Shown here: positions 33,601 to 45,900 of the stretch, piece by piece | How positions within the stretch are numbered: position 1 is the first letter of the stretch | How the letters are laid out: each line of letters starts with the position of its first letter | DNA from: Benincasa hispida | Lineage: Eukaryota > Streptophyta > Magnoliopsida > Cucurbitales > Cucurbitaceae | NCBI RefSeq assembly: GCF_009727055.1 | Contig: NC_052358.1 | Coordinates: forward strand, 46,401,442 to 46,465,441 | Direction: 5' to 3' | Length of the DNA: 64,000 nucleotides | Position numbers and translations under genes: made by a program | Notes under the pieces: generated by a model | What the model saw: the letters and a program-made list of their open reading frames with translations, nothing else | Told to the model about the DNA's origin: nothing | The model's database searches: none

Positions 33601-34748
33601 GAGTTAGATGTAACTACAGGGGTAAAACAGTAGTTTTGTTCTAGTTGTACTTACGAGCAATTTGTGAAGAGTCATCGCACTGTTTACTGGTTATATCCAA
33701 TGGATACAGAAATATATCTGTAGTGTGAATAATGTAGTTGTCGGTCTTTAGTGGAATGTTCGCTAGTTAATGGATGTTGAATAAATTTAATTAAAGCAAT
33801 TTAATTAATTATTCAAATACCATTGGAGCTTCAAGCTACAGATTCATGAAGTTCTCTCTGTAGTGCAACAGGGATTTAGTGAGAATCAATTTTGGATTAG
33901 TTTGAATCGTTCAAATTGATTGAGGGAATTAATTATATGTGATATAATTAATTTAATTTAATTATATATGATATAATTACTATAATGTATTTGATACATT
34001 ATAATATAAAGTTTATTTGAGAGAAAACAAATATTTGAATATGATTCAAATATTAATTATATGAATTAGATTCATATAATTGAATTTAATACAATGGGAT
34101 TTATATTAAATACCATTGACGAGAGAATTAAAACTATAGGATATATTGTATATGATACAATATTAAACCATAGGTTATATGTTATGTATGATATATATAT
34201 ATTAAAACTAATTAATTAATTAATTTTAATTTTTTTTGAAATTTAGGGAAGAAAATAACTTCTCTCTCCTAATCTCTCTCAACTCACTAGTGTGTGAATG
34301 TGGTGATTATGGGATTTGCTTCTTCTTCACAAATTTTTTGGAAGAAAAACAGTGTGTTCTCTGTGAAAAGAAAGAACATAGAAAAACTCCAAAAAACCAT
34401 TCTCTTCTCTCAATTCCTCTCACTCTCACTCTTTTTCAAAACTCCAAGAGCTCACACAACTCATTGGATTCTCATCCTAGAGAGTACAAAGGAAATTTTC
34501 GTGGTGGTGGCAATTTGGAGATTGATCGTATTTAGTTCGTGATCGGATCATGGAGAAGAGGATTCGTGAAGATTTATGATCTTCAAAGGTGTGGATTTAT
34601 TTTTCCCTCTTTCCTATTCTAACACATGCTATAAATTTATGAATGAATGCATATTTTTCTGTATGATTTCTGTAAAATCTGTATTCTCTAGAATAATTGA
34701 GAATTGGACCGATCCCCACTTCTGCTACGGAACTTAATAGCTCTTTCA
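30680..34748 (+). mobile_element. 3' LTR of Copia element A, split by LTR B
   Basis: Begins TGTTGGGGTTGATGCC and ends CTACGGAACTTAATAGCTCTTTCA (TG...CA), about 1.93 kb without the insertion at 31449-33587. The order of landmarks matches the truncated 5' LTR at 15078-16764. The flanks GTAAA (left) and TAGAG (right) do not match, consistent with it being one LTR of a larger, rearranged element rather than a solo insertion. Confidence 0.8.
31449..33587 (-). mobile_element. Solo LTR B inserted in LTR A
   Basis: 2139 bp. It begins TGAAGGATCTCAAAACGAG and ends CATCAATCCCGACA. Flanks are AGTGG (31444-31448) and AGTGA (33588-33592), a 5-bp duplication with one transition. The interrupted LTR A reads continuously once the insert is removed. 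It is the most complete LTR B in the window, with the CGATCG cluster at 31860-32095. No internal domain is present, so it is a solo LTR. Confidence 0.85.
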
Positions 34749-34829
34749 TAGAGTTAAACTTATAATCTAACCTTATACTATTTGGCTACATTTACCAAAT
34801 CGTAATTAAAATTAGTGTAATGAGCCTGA

Positions 34830-35060
34830 ATCACAAATGTATTGGATATTTTTATCACTTTTACTTAGAGTTATGAAATTTGTCACATGTATTTTTACCT
34901 TTATCGTTACCGTTGCCTCTAAGGGTCAAATAGTAAGAGTCATTGTAACAGTAAAGGTTTTTAAATTCATAATTTTTCCTCTAAAACAATGACAATAATG
35001 GTAACCGTAACAGTGACAGTAACGATACAATGTAATTCTCAGACGTAATTAGATTGAGTA
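34830..35060. repeat. Short palindromic dispersed element, copy 2
   Basis: Related to 14062-14250. Contains TTTTATCACTTTTACTTAGA, TTTATCGTTACCGTTGCC, GGGTCAAATAGTAAGAG and a self-complementary GGTAACCGTAACAGTGACAG half. Confidence 0.4.
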
Positions 35061-35439
35061 CGTCCCTTTTGTTAATAAGTTTGCATTTTTTATTATATAT
35101 TTGGAGGTGAGCCCCATATGTCAATACGGATACATAACACAAGTAAATAACACCTAAGATAATCAAATAGGATCTACTTTTCACATTATCATTGATTTAT
35201 TACATTCTCACTAGGGTAATGTGGTCGTATAGTTTAATTGAGATATATTTTTCTCCAAAAAAAAAAAACATCTACTTTTTCTAAAGTACTTGTCATTAGT
35301 AAAGACAAGGAAAGAAATAAATTTTACCTTAGGAAAGTTTGTTCATTTTTATTTTAAACTTCTACTTTCATCAAATTGGAATTAACTTAAATTTACATAA
35401 CTTTGACAATCTTTATCCTTGTATAGACTTTCATTTGAT

Positions 35440-35780
35440 GAATTACTAAAAAAAGTCCTCATTTTATTTATTTATTTATTAAATCTCAAAATTCTTTTAA
35501 CGATTTTTAATTTAATACATAAATTAACTCCAAAAGAGAAAAAGTGAATATTTAGTGAAAATTTGAGGCTAAAAGTGTAAATCTCGAGACATAGGGACCA
35601 AATTGAAACAAAATTCAAATGTCAAGAGCAAAACTGTAGCATTTTGAAACCTAGAGACTAAAATAAAACTAACCTCAAAACTTAAGTATTAAATATGTAA
35701 CATTTTGAAATCTATGGACTAAATAGAAATTAGACCCAAAACTTAGAGACCAAAAAAGTATTTTTTTTTCAAAAAATTAT
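35440..35780. mobile_element. Fragment of the Mutator-like TIR family
   Basis: The right part matches the right end of the element at 4060-4928: ATTTTGAAACCTAGAGACTA, TTTTGAAATCTATGGACTAA and CAAAACTTAGAGACC. The left end is less clear, so this is a partial or decayed copy. Confidence 0.45.
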
Positions 35781-36631
35781 TATAAAAAAAAAAGTGAATT
35801 ATTATTGCAAACTTTTATTGCAAATAAAAGAGCTAATAAATCTCAATTATGAAGAAATCAAAACGTATGTAGCATAATTGTGAATTATTTAGTGCTTATT
35901 TGTTGTCTTGATAATATATGGAGATGTGGCATGTAGGAATATTACAAAGAAGACAATTCCAACTTGATGTTCACAAGACATGTTAATGTTCGACAACTAC
36001 GCATGCAAAATATTTAAAATTATACATTTATGATAAATGTTGATAGGTGCCCCTAGCCAGGCCTAAAGTCCATGGACAAACCGAAACCCAAAAAAAAACC
36101 TGAGACAACTTGGGGATACACACATTCTAGAAAGGAAAAGATAGAGCTTTGGATTTTGGGCCAACCAATCAAGCTAATCTATCTAGAATTACACGTAACC
36201 ATAAGCGATAGTTAGAATAAGGACATTATAAATAGTTCATTTCAACGATCTGGAGGGGAAGAGTAACTAATGTAAAAAAAAAAAAAAAAAAAAAAAAGCA
36301 CTAACTAAGTAATGTTTAAAGGAGAGCACTTGCCTTACTTTGTGTGCTTAGCTAAACAATACACTGTCTAGGCATCAAAGCATATAGAGATGTTCATGGA
36401 GGCGGGGCTTGTGAGATTCCCCATAGAAAATTTGTAGGGATTGAATTCTCCTTGGAAAATATTTCCCGTTTGTTTTTCTTAAAAAAACAAATCAATTAAA
36501 CTAAACCGCTATTATGGAAAAAAAAAATTAAATAGTTAAAATTCTAATTAATCTTTTTTTTTATATGATTGTCCTACATTGACAATTTGAATTTAAAGAG
36601 AAATTACTCAATTTTTTTATTAGAAGGAAAC
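35781..36631. other. Intergenic, poly-A run only
   Basis: AT-rich sequence. A run of about 24 A at 36273-36296 could be a retroposon tail, but I see no body. No gene found. Confidence 0.4.
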
Positions 36632-37269
36632 AATTGTGTAAACCCCGAACTCTAGGTTCCCTAGATAAGCATGTTTAGCCAAAGGAATTTTATATTACAT
36701 ATTTATTAAGTAGAAATTCATGTTTATTTATAGGGATTATGAAGGAAGGGAAGGAAAATATATTAAATGGAGAAACTCATTCATTAGTTTGGCTGGAGGC
36801 ACTAAGTGTGGGGTGACGTGGCAATCTACTCCTTGAACTGGGAAGCGGCAGAAAGATTAAAAGGGAAGTGAAACTTCAAAAGCATGGTTTCGACAATTGA
36901 CAAAAGCAAATTTAATGAAATCGGTACCATTTGAAAGCTGAAAGAATCTAGTTTTCAAATTTGTCCTGTCAGAGAAGGATTGTAAGAGGAGAAGAACAAA
37001 AATGGAGAATTTCAGAAGAGGCAGAACCTCGGATTAACCAGGGCCCGAGGTGAAGATTGGAAGCTCCAAGCCAAACTATAAGGAATTTTTAGCTGAAATG
37101 TTAAGGTAAGAAAGTGGCCTAAATAAGTTTGTAGAAGGAAGTTTCTTGAAAAGAGCTTTGGATTTTGAGTTATGAATTTTTGAAGTTGTAACAGGGAAAC
37201 GGTGCATAAGCAGACAACTGCTTGGAAAGAACAAGCAAACAGCTCACCGTGGAGAGTTATAGCGAGATA

Positions 37270-37495
37270 TGGGAATGAGGATCTTGCTTATGAAGGAAAT
37301 CTCGCTGATTTTGTGATGAGGATCTCGCTCTAGAAGGAAATCTCGTTAGAAATTGGGCTGAGTATCACTGGTAAGGTGAGTATTGCTAAGATAAAAGTTG
37401 CCAGGAAAAGCTTGATCTCGCTCGTAAGGATCTCGCTGATCTCGTTCATGAGGATCTCGCTGATCTCGCTCATGAGGAGGATCTCGCTAGTAAAC
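37270..37495 (+). repeat. GATCTCGCT short-repeat cluster
   Basis: At least nine exact or near copies of GATCTCGCT, several in the context ATGAGGATCTCGCTGATCTC, irregularly spaced within the solo LTR. Confidence 0.85.
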
Positions 37496-37924
37496 CTGTC
37501 TTTGTTGATGAAAGTTTCTTTAGTAAATGAACTATTTGAGGCATTGTATTAAGAATTCTAAGTAGTTTAACCGGGAGTTATGTCCTTTCAGGCCAAAAAG
37601 AGCTAAGAGAGGCGTATAAACCGTTAAAAGCCCTGACGAGCAGTGAGTGACTAAGTGAATTAATGTCTCCAATACTTATGCATATAAGATCAAGTAAGTT
37701 ACAATGATATTAATGATGAATTTATACTCCCTCAAGCAATAAATGGTTGGAGAATAACTTAACGCATGTTTCCCGGCTTGTATATGTGTAACACAGGCCA
37801 AGGTATGTCATGTGGTCATTACAAGAGTTAAGTTTCTAATGTTAAAATATACTTCCTAGAGGAAGGCTATGAGAGAATAAGTTCTTGTGTAGATAGTAGG
37901 CAATAGAACTTAATTTGATGCTAC

Positions 37925-38045
37925 AAAATACCCTGATACCGAAGAACATTTGAGAAGGTACCTGACCAATTTGATACCGAAGAACATTTGAGAAGGTATC
38001 TTAGTAGCTTGATACTGAAGACAAGTTTGAGAAGGTATCTGAGCG
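37925..38045 (+). repeat. 43-bp tandem repeat, 3 copies
   Basis: The unit GATACCGAAGAACATTTGAG plus AAGGTACCTG occurs three times; the third is diverged (GATACTGAAGACAAGTTTGAG). Confidence 0.85.
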
Positions 38046-38729
38046 GAAGTACCTAAGGTATGACAGTACTTAGTATGGCCACGTGCACGTAGGCAGTTTT
38101 GAATGAGAGATCGAAGTATGAGTCTCTTGGCCGGTATTAAACGTTGGGAGCTAGAGCGTTTAGGCTCGTTCTCAACTAGGGAATAATGATGTTTGATGAT
38201 GTCTAAGAATGGTTTAAATCTACATTTAGAGACAATTGCTTGAGATACTCATTAGTATATTTACATGTTTATGGTGATGTTATGCATGATGTTATACGAT
38301 TCTATAGTCGCTCACTGAGCTTTTAGCTCACAGAATTTCTGTGTTTTCCCTTCTCAGGTAGTGGTCAGATTCCTCAGGGTTGATCCTGCTGCTACTTGCC
38401 ACTGAGAGACTCGGCTTATTAAAAAGATTTAGGTTGATGATCTATTTATGTACACATGTTTTGAGAGGGACTAGGGCTTTGTTAAAGATGTTTGGTCCCA
38501 TCTGTGAATGTTTCTCCCCCTTAGATTTTATATCATGGCTGTATGCATGTGTTTATATAATATTTTGTAGAACCTTAAAGAGACATACCATATACATACC
38601 TTATTAATGTTTAACAGGTTGGCATTTAGATTAGAGGGTTAAGGTGGTGGGTGCTGGCAGCAGGACTAGCAACTACCACGGTCATATCCTCTTTTAAATT
38701 AAGAGGGTAATCTGGGGTGTGACAAATTG

Positions 38730-41019
38730 TCTATCAAATTATTCATATGTATAATCTAAATTTAAATGTTCAATTCAAACATATTCATTATCCTGACTAC
38801 TAAGCAATAAAATTTGAAATTTAAATATAATATTTATATAATAATAATCATAAAACATCACTAAGTTATTATAATAAATTAAAAAAGAGGCTAACGGGCA
38901 TGAGAATATTTTCCCCGTTTCCATTTCCATTTAGCTTACGGAGATTTTTTCTCTCACTCCCCACCTAAATAGGGAATCCTCACCCCATTAGAGATGAGTC
39001 CTCGTAGGAAAAATGGACATCTCTAGGAGTGTGATAGGCTCGACATTATACCGACGCGAGGTTCTTTCATGCAGATTGGCTAAAAAAGCCAGACTAGACC
39101 AAGAGAAGTAGGTTGGAGGTCAAGCCTATGAAAGACCTGATGAACACATGTGTGATCCACACGTCAACATTAAATATTCCCAAGCTTAGGGTTCGTTGTT
39201 TGAATCCCTTAATTAGGTTTAAATTATTCCTATTCCCTTTTAAGCTCTTTACCTTTGAAATTATTTTAAATAATATTATTGAAAAGGTTTTTTTCCCCAT
39301 AAAACAAAGGATAAAAGTTAATGCATTTGAGTTGTAAAAATTGGAACATACCTAATATCATTTACTATTCAATATCAATTGTATAGGAGATAAAAATTGT
39401 TACCATTTATTTCAACTAAAAAAAATATCATCAACATCATTGACGAGACATCATTCACAAAATTAATTCTTACACATGATATTGGTGGTGTCATGTATCC
39501 TTCCAATGTTTATACATCATATACCGTGTTATTCTTTATTCATCTTTTTAATGAAAAAAATCTCTTAGAGCACTTTTTGGTTTTTTTTTTTTTTTTTTAC
39601 ACAATTTCAAGGTTCAATACTAAAAATAGAACTTTAAAAAAATTAGGAGCATCGAAACCAATCCAAAGTTTTGTTTTCCTCCCCTAATCAAAGACCATTT
39701 CAATTTTGATTAGAAACCTTCAGCTTTTTTACTCACCACCAAGTAACTTTCATTTCAATAACTGAACACCTCATCATGTTTCCATCTTCATTTGGAAAGC
39801 TACTAAAATGATTGTTGAAAACAATTTCAAATTTTGAAGGATTAAGAAAATTTTGTGATAATGGCATAAAATTTTGGGCAAAATTAAAATCTACTCCATT
39901 TTACAAGTCACAACTAAATCATATTTTTGTCTTTCATTTTAATGGGAAAAAATGGCGGAATGGTAGCCTTGAAAAAATTTAAATTTTTAGATAAAGTTTT
40001 TTTTTTTCCTTTTAACAAAAAAAAGTTTTAGAGATATAATTAAATTTTAAAACTCATGAGCACGTCCTATAATTTAGGAAAGAAAGCAATGTTGACTTTA
40101 AACTTATCAAATTGTATCAATTTAGCCCCAACTTTTCAATTTCACTGAATTGCACCTGAAATTTAAACCCATATTGCTATTAACCCTAAACTTTAAAAAA
40201 TGTTGCAATTTTAGTTCTCTAATAAAATTTCACTCCAAATATCCTTAATTTGTTTAATGAATTATAGGACATCTATTTTACGACACAAAATTGACAAAAT
40301 TTTAAAGAGAACGACATTCGAGATAAAAACAATTTTTGGGTAAAATTCATGAATTTTAACAAAGTGATTCAATGACTGATTTGTGCATGTTAAACTTATG
40401 TTTGTGCAAAACATTATTTTGTTGAAATTAATGAATTTATGAACATTTTTACACCACTTCTTGTTAAATTGTGGACAAATTAGCAAACATTAAACCAAAA
40501 GTAAAAATTGAAACATTTATTTAAGTTTAGAGTCGAATTTGATAAAATAGAAAGTTTATGATCCAAATTTGTACCATCTAAAATTTTTAGGATCAAATTT
40601 GGCTTTTTTCCCCAACAATTTGACTTCAACGAAAATGAATTGTTGACCAACAAACTAAATAAATAAAAACCTTATGTTTCTTCTTCTTTTTTCTTTAAAA
40701 AAAAAAAAAGAGAAAAAAAGTCAAATACGCAAAGTCCAATCATGTAAGTGATTTAGAGCCGACCGTTGAGGAAAAAAAAAAAATCTATTGCGTACACCAG
40801 GCCTACAAGAACAAGGCTATTTGTTAATTAAATATTCAAGAATTCTAATCAATAATTATGAATTCAGCATAACTTGAAATGATCAAAGTCAACAAAAAGC
40901 TTGCAAAATGCAAGCTTGATCATCTATAAAATATTTTGGTTCGTAAGGAATGGATCAAACCTTACAAGGGCGAGCTTTTTGGCAAAGCTGAAACAAAGAA
41001 TCTCTTTGCTCTTTCAAAG
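38730..41019. other. Intergenic; decayed repeat and STR promoter
   Basis: No gene. About 40095-40612 has sequence reminiscent of the TTTAGTCCC/GGATCAAATTTGG dispersed TIR family, with two roughly complementary ends, but decayed. The last few hundred bases should hold the promoter and 5' UTR of the sulfurtransferase gene; no specific element was assigned. Confidence 0.4.
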
Positions 41020-42220
41020 ATGGAGGCTGAAAAGAGGTTAATATTATCAACAATGTTGCCATTTCCTTGACTCATAAGATGTAACCTCACATTTACTGGG
41101 CAAAAAAGAGTTTGAACTTAACTCGTTTATTCATTCCCAATCTGCAGGCCAGAAGATGTCGTGACGGTTGATGTTCGAGTTGCTAAAGATCTCTTACAGA
41201 AGGGTCACCTCTATTTGGATGTCAGGTCGGTTTTTCAGAGTATATATATAATCTTTGGTAAACTCTTGTCGAAGAGAGAAGAAAAGATAATGGAACTACT
41301 GATAGGAATGGTATTAGAGGGATATTAAGAGTATGTTCGTAAATAGTTAAGTAATTTGTTAGGGAAGTTTGGTTATAAATACAGTAAGTAGGGAAGAAGG
41401 GGGGATAAGCAATATTTTGGTATGAAGTAGGACTTGAGAGTATCTCAAGATCGGGAGAGTCCAAGTATCTTGAATACTTGGTTTATCTTGTATTTTGGTT
41501 ACAGTTTATATTATAATATATTCGGATTCTATCACAACGGATGAGATATTTTTGGTTGCAGGACAGTTGAAGAGTATAACAAAGGCCATGTTGAGAATGC
41601 ACTGAATGTTCCTTACATGTTCTTCACTCCAGAAGGTAGTAATAAGTACTTGTATGATTTTGTTCTAAAAGTGAGCTCAACTCTACAGTTTTAGGATGTT
41701 TTGCACTGCTAGGCATTGATCTAGATGCATTCTATTAGCGCAACTCTCAGATGTTTGATCCTATAGAATCTGACAGTTTGCTAACAAACAGGTCGAGTAA
41801 AGAATCCTGACTTTCTAGCACAAGTTATGTCTATATTGAAGAAGGAAGATCATCTAGTAGTGGTAAGAAGAAAAACTATTCCTAGCACTTTTATATCCCA
41901 ATGTAGATTCAAGGAGTAAAATTGAAACAAATTGCAAATTCTTTACCTATCTGTGCAGGCTTGCAACAGTGGTGGTAGAGGACTTCGCGCTTGCGTCGAT
42001 CTTCTTAATGTGGTAAGATTTGAGATCCATAGAACTAATTTGCAAGGTTAACTAGACCTGCAAAAGAAAAGGATCAGTAATAATGAGATTTAGTGGGAAA
42101 TTTCAGGGCTTCGAGCATGTGAATAACATGGGAGGAGGCTACTCTGCTTGGGTTGACAGTGGATTTGCTGGTGATAAACCACCTGAAGAACTCAAAACAG
42201 CTTGCAAGTTCCGAGGTTGA
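41020..42220 (+). CDS. Rhodanese-like sulfurtransferase, STR16/STR18 type
   Basis: Six exons: 41020-41036, 41148-41225, 41562-41635, 41792-41862, 41959-42012 and 42107-42220. All have GT/AG borders and join in frame to 135 aa, close to the length of Arabidopsis STR18. It is a single rhodanese domain: VVTVDVRVAKDLLQKGHLYLD (10-30), VEEYNKGHVENALNVPY (34-50), the active-site loop CNSGGRG (82-88) with catalytic Cys82 and Arg87, and the MGGGYSAW C-terminal strand. The family transfers a sulfane sulfur via a persulfide on the catalytic Cys; some members interact with thioredoxin or glutaredoxin. No transit peptide is seen, so cytosolic location is likely. The start is the first ATG in frame and gives the expected short N-terminus. 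The loop (NSGGRG rather than QSGxRS) is a small departure. It converges with the cyclophilin gene. Confidence 0.92.
41275..41545 (+). mobile_element. Short LTR-like insertion in STR intron 2
   Basis: Intron 2 (41226-41561) is largely a segment with AATTTGTTAGGGAAGTTTGG, a TTATAAATA TATA-like box and GGGAGAGTCCAAGTATCTTG. It is similar in order to a segment in a cyclophilin intron at 44801-45095. Both look like short Copia-type or TRIM LTRs. Ends and target duplication are not resolved. Confidence 0.5.
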
Positions 42221-42916
42221 GAGTCTTGGGAATAGACTACCCAACTCATCTTCATTTTCGTCATCCTGTACAAAAGGAGATCATAAATTCCCTATTTCCA
42301 TAAGTTAGGGCATTTCAAGGAGTCGTAAGCTTGAACCGAGTGCATAATGTTTGTAGTTTGTCTGTGTTGCTCCACAGATTGGAAATTTTAGTTCCTGCAT
42401 TTCTGAAGGTTTCATATTCTGTACAAAAGAAAAGGTTTCAAAGTTCCTATTCCTTCTTCCTTCAGTTCCAGTATGATGTTAAATGTTTATGATAGTGCTC
42501 GCATATGAATGCTTAAACTGCATTCAACAGATATATATCTTAAGCAATATTCCAAATTATCCAGAAAATAGATATGTGTATTCCTCAAACAACAAAAGAA
42601 AGGGAATAATTTCAGGGTAAGTTCTCTAGATTGCACGTTTGTCTTGTAGATTAATCATTAAAGCAGTATGCTGCAGAGAAAAATCAAACTACAACATCAG
42701 TGGACTACAAAACCTTAAGCTTCATAAAACTTGGGTTGATGAATGCTACATACATCTGAGAGAGTAAATCTCTTGTAACTTGGGTTCATCATGACTTCTA
42801 TAATATTGTTTATACATACAAGTAGACATTAGGGGCATATCAAAAGAAACTTGAAACCCATATAAGGAAAAAAGAATCAATAAACGAAAATTTTCTGTTG
42901 TTAATAGCAACCACCT
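42221..42916. other. Convergent intergenic region between STR and CYP genes
   Basis: 696 bp between the two stop codons, expected to hold both 3' UTRs. No other gene is seen. Confidence 0.6.
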
Positions 42917-45900
42917 TCATGTTTCCTCATCCCACTTGCTCTTGGGTATCTCCCCACTGTCAGCAATGGTAACCTTCTTTCTAGGTTTCCCGCTATAGGT
43001 TCCTGCTCCGCCTTCAATTGCATATACATAGTCCATTCCTTGGATAACCTTGCCAAAGACAACATGCTCTCCATCTAACCTGGAAAGAATACATATATGA
43101 CAACTCACATCATCAAGGCCGGTTTAGAATTAACCGAGCATCTATCTTGATCTCAAACAACAATATTAGTTCAACTTTCCTTGTCTATAACATAGGAACT
43201 CTTCAAAAATAAAATGTTATATTCAATACTCTCAATTCCAACAGTTAAATATCATCAAATAATGTTCCCTCAATTAGTATTAGGATGGAAAATAGTACCA
43301 GCTGGACTTAATGGTGGTAATGAAAAATTGTGAGCCATTTGAATCAGGTCCTGGGTTTACCATGGAGACAACGCCTGTATAACATGACATCCATTCTTAA
43401 GAACTGCGGCCATATACTAGATGATATGAAACTATTGAGTCAACAAACTAAGAATAAAGTGAACAGGCCATTTGAAGGCTTTGGGCTCAAGACCTGCATG
43501 TGAATGTTTTATTTTGAAGTTCTCATCAGCAAATGTACCACCATAGATTGATTCATATCCTTTTCCGTCACCGTATAAAATATCACCACCTTGAATCACG
43601 AAACCAGATACAATACGATGGAACGGTGTTCCTTTATAATGGAGTGCTTTTCCGCTTGTAGTTTTACCTTTCTCCCCTGTATTTAGCGCAAAATTAATTC
43701 GGAAAAATGAGAAAACTAAATTAGGTAGAATTTGAAGAATATAAGATCCATCATACCTGTGCATAGAGCCCTAAAATTTTCTGCAGAGAAGAACACGTGT
43801 TAGAATTTAAACAAAATGTGATCATAATGTAATAGAATCATATTGCAAGTTCAAACTTGAAACTTAAGAATTCCATCATAGAGAACAATCGATAAACAAT
43901 CATACACCAAGGATATCGGCAAAAGACAAGTGAAATAAGGTGAAGCAACCATATGTTCTAGTCACACTTCCAGGACTACTCTTCAGTTCCACTTCCAAGG
44001 TAACTGTAAACATCCTTAAGGCTCATGCTGAAAATCTTACCGCTTGTTGAACTTAAAACCTTCTCTACCTTGGTCATGTAACTTAAAAACTGAGAAGTAG
44101 AATTTTGATTCCACTGCAAAAATCAGTTTGATTGCAGGCAATGAAAATCTAACATACTGGGTAATAGTACATGTACATTGTTCGCAGGTTATGTGTGAAT
44201 TCATGAACATGCGTTCATTCAACAATAAACTCAAAGATCATAAAGCAGGCATAAGTCTCCATTCATTTAAATCAATTATCCGGTGGTAGAAGGACATACC
44301 TACAGTTTTGGGTACAACCTGGCCATATAATCCAATCACGATTCTACCTAGAGATGGAGAAGAGAAGAAAATCTTGAAAGGTTAAAAACAATTATGAAAA
44401 AATAGGCCATGAAAGAACATAATAATAAAAATGGAATGCTGTAGAGTCTTACACTACCATGAGCTAATGACCTACAAGCAAAGCTTCGCCGACCAAGGTA
44501 AAAAACAAAGGGAAGAAATAAAAAGACAGATTCTCATGGCTGTAGAAAATTTATTTAATGACCTTCAAATGCAAAACAGAAGATCCTCTTAAGATTAGCC
44601 TAAAGAATGAATCTGTGTACTTGGATCATCATGTAAAAGCTGTAACTTAAGAATTTGACACAAGTGTGAGTGCACATGTATGTAACAATATGCCAAAAAA
44701 TGGAGGGGATAAAGAGTATTTATAAATGCAAAACAATAATTGGAGGAGGGCAGAAATCAAACGCTTAAGGAGTTTAAAAATCCAGGCAATAAAGCTTGAA
44801 TGTGTAAGGCCCTTAATTAGGAATATATTGGGATAATTAGTGAAATATTAATAGGGTGATTAGAAGGGGCATATGAGTAATTAGATATGAAGTTTGTTAG
44901 GGATTTTAGTTACAAATAGAAGGAGAGGGATTGGAGGGAAGTGTGGAGAATTTAGTGGGATTTCCTAATTTGGGAGAGTCTAGCCCTCTCGAAAGATTAG
45001 GAATTATCTTACTCATTTTCCAATATATTTCTATATTGAATTGTTCTTGAGTTTATTCCTGTTAGGAGGGATCCTACCAGAATGTTTCCTTCACAAACAA
45101 AAACTTCATAAAATGTGAGTTGCCTTGGCTCAAGTTCAAATGCAGTTATACTCACAAGAAAAGATAGCAGTAGCCTGCCTTACCATTTGACAGTTATTCT
45201 ACACCTAGTAACAAAGTAAAGTGTAGGCACAAAGATTTTACCTAATCTCTGTTCCTCAATATCAACATCCAAGTAAACCCTGTGGGTAATTTCAGGCTCT
45301 TCTTCTAGTTTCTCCTCCCTCTAGAATTTAATGACAGAAAACATGAAAATAAGTTAAATAGCTACATGGTAAGGCCAAATATATTATTGTTTGAACTTTG
45401 AAGTATAGGGATGATCATTCCACAGGTCAGATAAAACAACAAACATGTAAACCCTTACAAATTCCAATTTTATGCGTCCCAATTTCCAGAAAAGTTATTT
45501 TGCCATCACCCTGAAACTAGCATGTCCAACCAAACCAACATAGGGAAACCACCTCTCGTCGGTTTTTAACAATCATGCATACTATAACCAAAACATGGTA
45601 TTCCAGGGGAACTTGATTACCACAAAATACTGGATGAATTTCTTTATGCCAATAACTCTTCTACAGAAAGCCACAAGTCCAACTGATGGAAAATGAACAA
45701 CGTACCAAGAGGAAAGAATTTTATGTGCTCATTTATTAGTTATAATTAAAAAAAGAAAAAGAAAAAAGAAAAGTGGAACTAAAAACCATTTCCATTTGGA
45801 TTTAAGAAAGAACTAGAGAAAAAGATCCCCACCAGAATGAAAGAACGCTGAGCCACTAAATGCACCATAACAACATAGCTGCGAAATTTGTTCTACTCAA

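Larger units (their letters stand above)
36637..38724 (+). mobile_element. Ty3-type solo LTR with perfect AATTG TSD
   Basis: Starts TGTAAACCCCGAACTCTAGG and ends CTGGGGTGTGACA (TG...CA, 2088 bp). It is flanked by AATTG at 36632-36636 and 38725-38729. There are no coding domains. It contains GATCTCGCT-type repeats (37270-37495), a 43-bp tandem (37925-38045) and a TCGCTCACTGAGCTTTTAGC segment near its 3' part. An equivalent segment occurs inverted in the LTR at 55618-58750. Confidence 0.82.

Noticed and set aside
41222..41464. 80-aa minus-strand frame in STR intron 2
   Set aside because: It lies within an LTR-like insertion inside the intron; no domain.
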